NCBI GenBank assembly: GCA_016165875.1
Contig: JABBOT010000014.1
Coordinates: 10,697,871-10,761,870 of the forward strand
Source: Acanthopleura granulata
Taxonomy: Eukaryota; Mollusca; Polyplacophora; Chitonida; Chitonidae
Direction: 5' to 3'
Length of the DNA: 64,000 bases
The notes under the pieces were generated by a model. That model ran no database searches and had not been told where the DNA came from. It was given only the letters and a program-made list of their open reading frames with translations. Positions 15,401-27,400 of the stretch are shown here, piece by piece. A program made the translations under genes and the position numbers. The stretch's first letter is position 1. Every line of letters starts with the position of its first letter.

Positions 15401-18400
15401 TGTAATACTGACTGCCATTGTGTAAGGGAAAGATTCTTCAGAATATATGGCGTTTAGCAACAATGATTCATAAAAGAATGAATCTAATAAGCATAGGGGG
15501 GCCTCCATGGCCAAGGGGGTTAGCACACCAGTGTGATGTTATGACCCTGTGCCTCTCACCAGTGCGGTCGCTGCGAGTTCAAGTCCAGCTCATGCTTCCT
15601 TCCTCTCTGGCTGTATGTGAGAAGGGCCACCAGCAACATGCAGGTGGTTGTTGGTTTCCTCCCACCATAATGCTGCCTGCCCTTCTATAAGTGAAATATA
15701 TTTGAGTACCGTATAAAACACGAATCAAATAAATAAATAGATAAGCACAGGGCCATGTTACAGCCACAAGGGTAAGTTGAATGATAAGAATTATAGTGGA
15801 CCCTGCGTTGAATTGATGATCAATTTATTTATTTATTTATTAGATTTTTCTGTTTCTTTTCTGTTCACAGACATTTCCTGGTATCACAGAACATTAGAAA
15901 CCGTGGCTGTTAAATATTTCTGCTCTCCTCGCGTTGACAGACGTGCGGAGATGACTGCCATTCATGAGGAGCCACATGTGTTCAGGTATGGCCAGATGAC
16001 TCCAGTGGACAGGCACAATAATGTGTCTCCAGGACAGGAGAGTCATCAAGGGACATCACCCATGCCAGACCAAGAGTCAGGACATCCACATGGTAACACT
16101 CCAGGCATGGAGAGTCCCTTGTCAAACCCTGAAAATGCAGCTGAGATAGGTGTGCCTGAAGTTCCCAATCAGCAGCCCGGATCTGCGCAGCTGTGCCCTC
16201 TTGGCTCTGTGCGAAAAGGAAAGCTGGATCGCGGGAAGTCGCCAGAGAAGACTGCAGCGAAAAGACATAGCCTGCCAACATCAGGTTAGCGGTGGCAACC
16301 AAATATTCTTTTGATGCAAATGACGTCAAGGCTTAGTTTGCCTTAATGTAATAGACTTTTTTGGTATTTCTGATTTTGTTGTGCATGGCCTGATATTTTC
16401 GGCTTCGTAGCTGTGCACAGGATAATCGAAAACACCACTTGCTCGCATCACTCGGTATCTTTATCTTTCTCGTAACCAATGTTTAACATTAACCTGGGCT
16501 CCAAAAAGAGGCTACTGGTACATCTCAAACAACCTACCTGACACAGCAACCTGTGGATGGTTGTGGGTTTCCCCGGGCTCTGCCTGGTTTCCTCCTACCA
16601 TAATGTAGGCCTCCGTCATATTCTTGAGTATGCAAAACACCAATCAATCAAATAAATAAATAAATAAAGGTGCCTGACACATCATTTTTGCAGATGACAC
16701 CAGTGGTGGTTTGAGCAACCAGGCAAAGATTACAATGGACAGAGTGGACTGGGGTACAAACGAGTCAACTCGCACAACGACAAACATGGAGGAAGGGGAG
16801 GTCGATTCGGCACGCACCACGACGGACGTGGAGGAGACAGATGACCTTGACATCAGCTCAGAAGACGAGGAGAGTTCCTCGGAGGAAAATCTGGTTTCGT
16901 CTTCAGAGTGCGACACGGAGGACACCGATGCTGGTGAGTGAGGATTGAATAAATGAAACCTTTATTTAAAGAGGGTAGCTCTGTCAAATTGTAAAAGTTT
17001 GCTCTTCTCAAAGGCCCTCTGTAAGAACAATACATGAAAAAGTGAAAAGAGCATGTACAATTTCATTTTAAAACAGGGAGTTAATAATACACGATTACAA
17101 TTATGAAAGTGATAAAAAATAGATATGTGTAACAACTTACAGGATTATGTTAAATGTTTTTTTCAAAATTGTGACTGAGAATCAGTTAGTGATGGACTGT
17201 GCGACTGTTTTTATGCATTACAGGCATTAAAATTTCCCAACATTCAGAGTCAAGTTGTCAACCAAAGTACAACCAATACAAAAATAGTTCTAAGGTTGAT
17301 TTACAGATGTAACCTTTCTGGCATTCAGTTTTGCTGCAAAGAAATTTACGTATATGCATGTAACTGTTTAAGAGGCTACATGGTTCCTGTTACATTCTCG
17401 TGGTTCTCCTTCTTTTTAATAAATATACATTCCTTGGAACTAACAAATTTTTTTGGAGATTTCAGTGAGCTGTTTAGTGAGAAAAAACCAATCATGGTAT
17501 TGGTGAAAAGTGTACTCCGTTAAAACTGTTGTCAAGAGAGTTTGGGCAGTATGTATTAATTCCTGAGGGTCAGATGGTGAAGTTACATGGTCGCCTCAAT
17601 ACAGAAACCTTGTTGTTGCTGTTGTAGACTCTCCAGGTATGGCCATGTCGGAGGATGTTGACCTGGGGGCCAGTCAGAACAGCCAAAGAGGTCAGGACAG
17701 GGTCAATGCAGGCTAATCCATCATTAACCAAATCCGTCTGAGGGAAATAATTCCTGTTTTGTATATTAAATCGGTTTTAATGAGCCCTTCGAAAGGACAT
17801 TTTAGTAGAAGCAAATGGTTAAAAATTAGTTGGAATACAATGCAATCTTTCATTTTTGTATAGAGGTTTTTAAAATGTTTTTGCTCCTGAAATCGCTATT
17901 CTCTATTAGAATCAGTCCATAAATAAATAATTTTTGGGGTCTATTTTTTTTTGCAGGGGGAGTTGAAATAATTATGCAGTCATTATTTACATCAACAGGT
18001 TACATCAACAAATTTTTCCTTTTTTTTCGGGGGGGGGGAGGAGGGAGTGGTCCTATTACTGCACAAAATTCCAATCAAATAAATAAATGATACACATATA
18101 TAGGTAATTTATTCCACATGGACAAAGAGGTATGTTAGTCAGTTAATCAGTCATTCTCTTCATCATGGAAACAGGTGCAATACGCCGGGTGTCCAAGCAG
18201 GGAAAGCGTGGGGTGACGTTTAAGACTGGACTGATCTCAGATGCTGACCAAGAGGAGTACGATGGGCCACTGATGACATATGATGAGGTACTTTCGCGAA
18301 TCTTCATAAATCAATTCTTCGTATACCTTCCCTTCTTGTGCCATAATGTATGAGAAAGTTAACTTCTAATGTTTGGTGAAGATAGCCTCAGATTTATGAG

Positions 18401-21400
18401 GTGTGTTTTAATCTTGTCATATGTTTATGACTTGTGTAGGTAAAGAATTTGGTTAGAAATCAGTATTACAATTAGAAATGTTTTAATAAAAATGCACTAT
18501 GAATGTTAAAATTGGGATTACTGGTTTACTGTGTGCTGAACAACCTAAGGTTTACTGTGTGCTGAACAACCTAAGGTTTACTGTGTGCTGAACAACCTAG
18601 GGTTTACTGTGTGCTGAACAACCTAAGGTTTACTGTGTGCTGAACAACCTGGGGTTTACTGTGTGCTGAACAACCTAAGGTTTACTGTGTGCTGAACAAC
18701 ATAAGGTTTACTGTGTGCTGAACAACCTAAGGTTTACTGTGTGCTGAACAACCTAGGGTTTACTGTGTGCTGAACAACCTAAGGTTTACTGTGTGCTGAA
18801 CAACCTGGGGTTTACTGTGTGCTGAACAACCTAAGGTTTACTGTGTGCTGAACAACCTAAGGTTTACTGTGTGCTGAACAACCTAGGGTTTACTGTGTGC
18901 TGAACAACCTAAGGTTTACTGTGTGCTGAACAACCTAAGGTTTACTGTGTGCTGAACAACCTAAGGTGTACTGTGTTGCTGAACAACCTAAGGTTTATTG
19001 TGTGCTGAACAACCTAAGGTTTAATGTGTTGCTGAACAACCTAGGGTTTACTGTGTGCTGAACAACCTATCAACATGTATATTGCAGATTACATGACAAC
19101 ACTTTAATAGAATCAACAGGAAAATGAATATTTTATTTGGAATGTGTTAGTGTATTCCTGTCTGGCAGATTATAAAATAGCTTTTATTTCATCTTGTAAT
19201 TTACCATTGCAGCTGAAGGGCCCCCATAAGAGTTTGGCAGACATTTTGTACAGCAAGCATTTTATGAGGATTCTGACTGAGTCAAAGGGAGAGATGGTAG
19301 AGAAAGGTGAGGATTAAGTTGCCAACCACTAATCGTCATATTAACTTTTTTCTGAGCCTCTTTCTTAATTGGTATGAGCTTGTTAAGCAATCAGTGCTTC
19401 TTAGGTTGCCACAGTGGGGCTGAAAATTGCTGAAATAGCATTACTATGTAAGCCATAATCATTCATTTCTTTATTAATAATATGTAGATGTCTGCTTTCT
19501 TAATACGTCCTTCACTGGGATTTTTTCAAGTCCAGCTGATCGTACTTTGCCAGAGATCTGTGAATGGCCATGGGTTCCCCCTGGGCTATGCCCAGTTTAC
19601 TCCCACGGTTGCTTAAGTGAAATATTCTTGAGTATGACGTAAAACAGCAATCAAATAAATAAATAAATTAATACATCTTTGTGTGGTCTTTATCAAGGTA
19701 TGCTGCTTTGTTGCTTACTGAATACTTTCTCTGGCCTAAAATTTTTCGATCATAACTCATTTTGCCTGATTCTAACAGTTTTATTCAAGTTTGAAGGTTT
19801 GTTTGTAAAGTAGAATGATATCTTATTTGGAAATGCATTTGAGCTTTTGTGGTATCTGGGTGACAATGATCATTGACACCATTGTGGCTGTTTGCACATT
19901 TTAACGTTTTGTGATAACCACATCTGTATACCATGTGTTTGAAACTTTGTCAGTGACTTGCTAGAGGTGGGTGGTTTTATCCTTGGAACTCATACCTATA
20001 ACCATGAAACTGACTGCCAAGGTATAAGTGAAACATTTTGGAGTTTGGCTTTATATAAGTGTCAAAAAAAATCTATTTGTGCACATCAGGCTGTCTTCTG
20101 TTGCCAGGTTACGTGGAGACGACAGAGAGCCAGCTGACCAGTGCCCTGTACCTGACCCTGAGGATGTATAACACAGCCACTGGTCAGCACCTGGATCTGG
20201 CCTTCTTCACTCAGGCTGTCCAGCACGCGGCCAGACTGAGCAGGGTCATGGTGAGTACTGGAGGGCTGAGTATTATACAGGATGTGTGGGAAGGAGGATG
20301 TTGAGGCAGTTATGAGGGAGTTATCCAGCACGTGGCGCAGCTGAGCAGGGTCATGTGGTGTGCAGGAAGGATGGGTGGGTATCACATAGGATGGAGGTTG
20401 GCTGAGTAGGGTCATGGTGAGTACTGGAGGGCTGAGTATCATACAGGATGTGTGGGAAGGAGGATGTTGAGGCACACACTTAAATGAGGGAGTTATCCAG
20501 CACGTGGCGCAGCTGAGCAGGGTCATGTGGTGTGCAGGAAGGATGGGTGGGTATCACATAGGATGGAGGTTGGAGGGTATGAGGATCGGTATTAAGTGTT
20601 CATTACTCAGCCAGGCTGAGTAGGGTCATGGTGAGTATGGGAGCCGTGAGTGGGTGAGGGAGATTGGGGTTTATGTGTTTGGCGAGCGCTGAAGTGAAAT
20701 AGTGTGAGTTTCGGGAACCAGGCCATGGTGAGTACTTTGCTTAATGGGTGCTTTAAATCAATTAATCCTTCTCTTGGAGAAATTAAATCCAACACATTAG
20801 AAGTATTTGATTGATTTTTAAAAAAGTTTTGAGGTGATAATGAGTTTTTGTGACAAAATGTTTTCTTGAAGCCTGTTCCAATGCCTTGCCATACCTGACA
20901 GCTGAATTCTGTGTTGACAGTCATTGCCTGGGGGTCACGCCTTACTGCTGGGGGTCAGCTACTCCACAGGCCGGGGAACTCTGGCAAAATTAGCCGCCTT
21001 CATAGCTCAGAGGAAGGTAAGTACTGTACTCTGACAGCTGGAGAGAGTCAGGCATTGTTTAGAAACTTTTGTGAGAGACTAGGGGCCAAATATTAGCAGT
21101 CATGTTTAACACATGATATTTTATTTACAGTTGCATTGAAAGAGTGACCGAGATACCTGTAACTGCAAAAGCATTCACGAATTACAAGTTTTGATTTTGA
21201 TTTTGATTTCATGTCTAGAAAAGCCACTTGCATCATTGAACACTTGCCTCATTGAACACCTGCATCATTGAACACTTGCCTCATTGAACACTTGCATCAT
21301 TGAACACTTGCCTCATTGAACACTTGAATCATTGAACACTTGCATCGTTGAACAGTCTTGACTGCTTTTCTCTTACAGGTTTGATGCCAAAACTGTTGTT

Positions 21401-24400
21401 TTTCTGACAAAAATATTAGTCAAACTTCAAAAAGCCCTAAGTGGCCCTGTAAGGTCAATGAATCAATCAGAACCAAGCAAAATGTGCAATTTGGAGACAG
21501 ACGAACTTTACGCTGTATTTCTTGCATGCTCCTTTAGAAATCGATGTTATAGGTTGTTTTGGAAAACAGTTTTGGAATTATTGATGTACAACCGCTTTGT
21601 GGTTTATGAGCGCTACACAAATGTCGCTTTTGTTGCAGAGTTTGAAACTTTTCTCTGTAACAAACTAGAGCTTGGGTCATGATCTGAACAAGTCTTACGA
21701 TGTTCTACCCTGGCTTTATTGTATGTGCACTGTTGTATAAGTGAAATATTCTTGAGAACAGCATAAAACACCAGCCAAATAGTTAAATAAATATCTTGTT
21801 ATCATTAGCGCTATTTTATATGTACTGTGCTCTATAAATGACATGAAATTTCACCCCAAAATGCACATTTTTAGAGGCAAATAAATGCCATAAAATTTCA
21901 TTTTTGCAGCTGAAACAAACTCTTTTTCAGTAGGATATCATCAAACATCCAAACAAACCTCAAACACTTTTCTGCAAGCAGTAGAACTCTCAGAATGAGG
22001 AAATATGAGCAGTTTTGTCATTGACGAAATTTCAAGTCATTTAGTGTAAATTACCTTTTATACTTTTGTAACCAGGTGTTTGAGCCGAAGCCGCAGTCCA
22101 CACAGGAGCTGACCACGCAGGTGACCAGACAGCACATCAGGCGGTGTTGCAACTACGCCGGGGTCACAAAGAAACCTGCTGTACTGCTGATAAATGAGGC
22201 CTTGGGGGAGCAGAGCCTAAGAGACGTTACGGCAGTCATGACAGAAGGTGAGCACAACACATAATATTCATGTATGTGATGAAATATGTACTTGTGATAA
22301 ATATGGTTGACAAGCCCATGAAAAGTTATCATCACAAATATCGTTGACAAACGACTGTGACAGATATGTGTAACAAAAACCTTTGACAAATACCTGTGAC
22401 AAACAGAAAAATCCAGACAAACAGAAAACTGTGTGAAAATTCCTGAAAAATGCGTGAAACAAACTGATGACAAGAACTCATTACAAATACCTGTGACATA
22501 AACCCCTGACAAATACCTTTGACGATGCCTCCAGACAAATACCTGTGACAAAACCTCCAGTAACTCTTAGCTACTTGTTGCAAAATAGGCTCCAGACAAA
22601 CGCCATTGACAAATACTCTCACACAACTACGTTTGACAAAACCTCCATGAAAATTCTTGTGACAACTGCCTGGGATGAACATTTCTGGTGGACACATGTG
22701 ACAGTTTCCTGTGCTGATTGCAGGCACCTGTCCTGGCCTATACAATGAGGAGGAACTTCAGGATCTGATCAGCCAGATGATGCCAGGAGGAGTTCAGATC
22801 AAGAGACCGGACAAGATTGATCAGGCCTTTGACAGATTCCTCAAGAAAGTCAGGCAAAACCTCCATGTTGTAGTTTGCCTCAACTACAGAGGTATGTTGC
22901 TGTACAGATGGGCAGGGTACAGGATTGTTGCCAAAAATATAAGATTTCTTCACATCATCGTCTCAGGCACATATACAAGCGACAGGTATTCAGAGAAATG
23001 GACTGTTCCCAAGATGATGTTACTTTTGTGCTTTGCACTCATTTCTCCTTTTTTTGCTGTTGTTGCTGTTCTTGTTGTTGGGGAATGAACTCTAAACTCT
23101 GGAATATGCTAATTAACTAGGATTGTGTTTAGCATGTACAGTTGAGAGACTTAGTTGCAGTTTGTGTATATTTCAATGTCTAAAGCAAAAATAGACATAA
23201 ATAATGTCAGCCATTTGTGGCATAGAGCTAATATGAAATCTGCTTATTTCTTTCACTCATAAACATTGGGAGAAGTTTTATTTTCCACGCAGTTCTTTTG
23301 AACATCACAGTAAAGTCAGATGGTTTGCCTTCATGTATGTTTTCAGAAAATGTCATGACCAGTTTTTTTCCAAAGTTCTCCCAGTGACCACTGCATGTTC
23401 AGAGACCATCGTCATTAAATTGTGTTTGCAGGTAACAGTTTCAGCTCGGACTTTAACGGACTGTACCACAAGTTACAAAAGTGCCCTGGGCTGCTAAAGC
23501 AGTGTGTCTATGTGGATGTGTACAGGGAGTGGAACAAGGGGGCCTACGTGACGGTGGCCAACCGCTGGCTCAGGCACCCCTACTCCAAGGTGAGGATCAG
23601 TCAATACTGATCTGTCTGTCTGTCTGTTGGTCTTTCAGTCAAATTTTTGACACCCTGTCTTCCAACATTTGGTACTCACTCAACGATGGCACTGATTGCA
23701 AGACATCTTCGACTTTCTTTAAGATGTTGCAGCTATTGCAAATTAATATTATTATTATTATTTTGAAAAAATATTAGAACAAATTTTGTAATTTAATATA
23801 TGGTGAATGGCCTAAATTTTCAGCACCAAACTACATCGTAGAAGCAAACAAATGTCATAAAATGTTACCTTTAGTGCTAACACATATATTTTTCCAGTCG
23901 GATATCTTCCTACCCCTCCATACAAACCTCAGAGAAAAAAAAAACATTCTTGGTCATTTACCGTATTGATTGTATTTGATCTTTGTCACCGTTCTGCCAC
24001 GTTCGCATAATAACACATTTTTGTGTACATTTTTTGCACAATTTTTCACTTGAAAGTTTAAAATGCTGAAAATCTCTGGATGTAAATCAAGAAACAGTTT
24101 CAGCATATCTATGTCCTGGAATATTACAGCTTCAGGTGCCATGGAATGATGTGTTTAAAGAGGAGCAGATCAACTTAACTAGTGCTGCCATGGCATACAT
24201 CCATATGACAGCTAAAGCCGCCGTAGAGCAACAGTACTGTCACCACAGGCAACCCCTGAGATTCTACACACCCCTCACCTTCATGGAGTTTACCCGTATC
24301 TTCAGGGCTGTCTCTGTACATCTGGCTAAACGAGAACAGGTCAGTTACATCCACATGACAGCCAAGGCTGCAGTAGAAGAGTAGTACTGTCACCACAGGG

Positions 24401-27400
24401 AACACCTGACGTTCTACACACCCATCACCTTTATGGAGTTTACCCGTATCTTCAGAGTTGTCTCTGTACACCTGGCTAAATGACAACAGGGTTCTACACA
24501 CCCCTCACTTTCATGGAATTAATACCTGCACATTGTATCTTCAGAGTTGTCTTTGTACATCGAATATCATCAAGTATCGTCTCAACATGATGTATCAGTT
24601 TCTTACTTGAAACCCAGCCTTGAACAGGAACATTGTGGACTTGTTTGGGGTATCTTGTTGACAGTAAACAGTCTAGAACTCTTGTGTGTCGATTTATACA
24701 GTTTAAAGTTTGTCAAAGAGCACAATCTCATGTTCTCATGTGTACGCAGCAAAGTTTGTCATTATCTGGCCAAAGGTTCTTGGTTTACCACGGCTCTCCA
24801 GTCTCTTCCACCCATAAAACTGACTGCCATCATATGAGTAAAAAAAATCTTGACTGTCACTTTAAACAGTAAAATAAGGAAATAAATAAATTAATTCGTA
24901 GCCACTAAGAAGAAAGTTGTACTTCTATCAGGCCACCATAGAGAAGTACCAGGTCTTACTTGGGAAGATGAATCAGGCCTCGGCAACCATAGCTGGCTAC
25001 AAGAGGGAGGTGTCCGAGCTGACCCCCAAGCTGAGGGATGCCCATGTGGTTATCAGGGACTGGCTGGATAAGGTGGAGGAAGGCAAGAAAGCCTATATAC
25101 AGGTGGGTGGATGCACCTGGCCCTAATGAGCTGCCCTGCCCCATGCAGTGACGACTCGGATCAAGACTTGACCATTGACTCGAATCAAGGCTTGACCATT
25201 GGTTTCTTGCAAAATTATGAGCACTACGTTAACAGTTTACCCACAATTTTCATAGCAAATGAACATGGAGCTTTGGACTAATGGAATACCTTTTCCCGTG
25301 TAATGGCGATTTGGTCCCAAGATGACCTGAGTATTGTTCTCTTGCACTGCACGAGTAATATATGATAAGTTTGCCGGCAAAACGTCAACATAAATGCAGG
25401 AATGAACAACAGATGTACCGCTTTGACCTGTATTGTCTTTGACAGTAAAGGTTCTTCATAACTTAAGCCATTAAAGGTTTTCCATGCCTTGGGGTAAAAC
25501 ATAGACCTGAGCTCAGATTGGAGAGCTATAAAATATATAGTTGTTTAGCTGTGCAATGAGCAGGAGTTGAAAAAAACAGACTTTACAAACATGATGAGGT
25601 TTTGTGAACTTTGTTTTCCTGTCATTAGGATACAGGAAAACTTTCACCTGTCTCACTGTAGCCAGGCTTGTCCAAAATACTTTCCAATAAATTCTTGTAC
25701 TTTTGACTTAAACTGTATCTGGTGTGCTGCCAGGTTTTAGAATTTATCTTTAGCCTGAATGTTTCAGTTGCAGGAAAGCATGTGAAATAGAGCGTATTCT
25801 CTCTTCATATAGCTTTAAACTACACATTTCACCCTGCGAAAGCAGTTAGAAATGGAATTGGTTTCCCCCGGGCTTTGCTCTGTTTCCTTCCATTATAATG
25901 CTGGCCGCCATCATATAAGTGAGATATCCTTGAGTACAGTGTTAAACGTGAATCAAATGAATAAAAAAAAACTGTTGTCTGTATTCCTGAAGCAACTGGA
26001 GGACTGTAAGAATCAGGAGGAGAAGATTGCTTCTCTGTTGAAGCCCATGGATCACTACAAGGAAGAGCTCTCCTCGGCGTTTGATAAGGTACGCTGCACG
26101 TAACTATCAGTAAAAGTGTTATTTGTTAGATGTATTTTTACATAATGATACTTTATAAATGTTGGTACGTGTCTGTTTTGTTAAACTGGAGCACATAAAG
26201 TGGAATTGGTTTGAATGTTTTCCTTCCATGGCCATTACTGTCAGTTCCCTTGGACAGAAATTCAGATTGCTAAGCGAAAAATTAAGGGCAAAAATATGTT
26301 TTGTTACAGGCATATGTAAGACATTGTTAAGCTCTTTTTGCAAAGCTCTCGGCCAGTAAGAGCTAGCCTGCAAATGTACGATCAATTTTATAAAGATGTT
26401 TATGTTTCACAACAACAAGTATGCTATATATGGTTTTTATACGTAATGTATATTGTTTTCAGAGCTTTTGGGTCACTATATTGCCCCCATTGTTACAGGG
26501 TAACAGTGTAATGACCCAGGTGCCTCTCACCAATGTGAGTTCAAGCCCAACTCACCCTGGCTTCTCCAGGCGTATGGGGGAAGGTTTTCTAGCACCCTGC
26601 GAATGGTCGTGGGTTTCCCCTGGGCTCTGCCTGGTTTCCTCCCACTACCATGCTGGTCGTTGAGCATGCCGTAAAACCCCAATCAAATAATTCAAATCTT
26701 ACAGACTGTCAAGGTTGGTCAATATTTGTATTTGTAATTGTTGTGTTTGTGTATTGCCACCAGGCAAGGCCGTCATATGAAGCTGCTAAGCTTGCCCTTG
26801 CGGCTTTGGACGAGCAGGCAAACTCTGACCTAGGAGAGCTGAAATCTTACCGTGCCCCTCCTGTGACAGTGAAGTGGGTGGTGGGGTCCCTCTGTGTGCT
26901 CTTTGACAAACCTGATGAGTAAGTCCTTTTTGCTGTTCTTATTGGGTTTGTTGTAGGAATCGTTATTGGGTATATTTTTCAGAATCAGACACTTGCCCTG
27001 GTGTCACAGCGCAATGCCAATAAGACACATGCCCTGGTGTCACAGCGCAACGCCAATAAGACACATGCCCTGGTGTTAATGATACCTTGATCTGTGTGGT
27101 AAGATTTGTTTGAGGACTCCTCGTTATACATCATGCGTCATTTTACTATAATTTTCTGCAAATATGATGGTCTCTTTCGTATTTCATTCAGTTTTCATTT
27201 TAGTTCAACTGGTTCAACTCAGAGATATCAAGACATTATTATTATTATTATTATTATTGATGTCCTCCAATGTTACAGCTGGGACAGTGGCAAACAGCTG
27301 CTGCTGAAGGACAATCTTATCGACGACTTGATCTTCTACGACAAAGAGCACATCCCGCAGCACATCTTCACCAGGCTGGAGGCGTACGTGAAGAACCCGC

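Noticed and set aside
18523..19069. Possible CRISPR-like array
   Set aside because: The units are contiguous head-to-tail 26-mers with no spacers, inside a eukaryotic intron. A minisatellite.
20059..20304. Exon 23 extended beyond 20250 as an open frame
   Set aside because: The dynein match stops at RLSRVM and a GTGAGT donor follows; the extra residues are intron.
22153..22745. Overlapping 130-140-residue open frames on the minus strand (also 53788-54380)
   Set aside because: They lie over the degenerate GACAAATACCTGTGACAAA array, read as a repeating VFVTGICHRYLS pattern and overlap exon 25 of the dynein gene on the other strand. They are repeat-derived.
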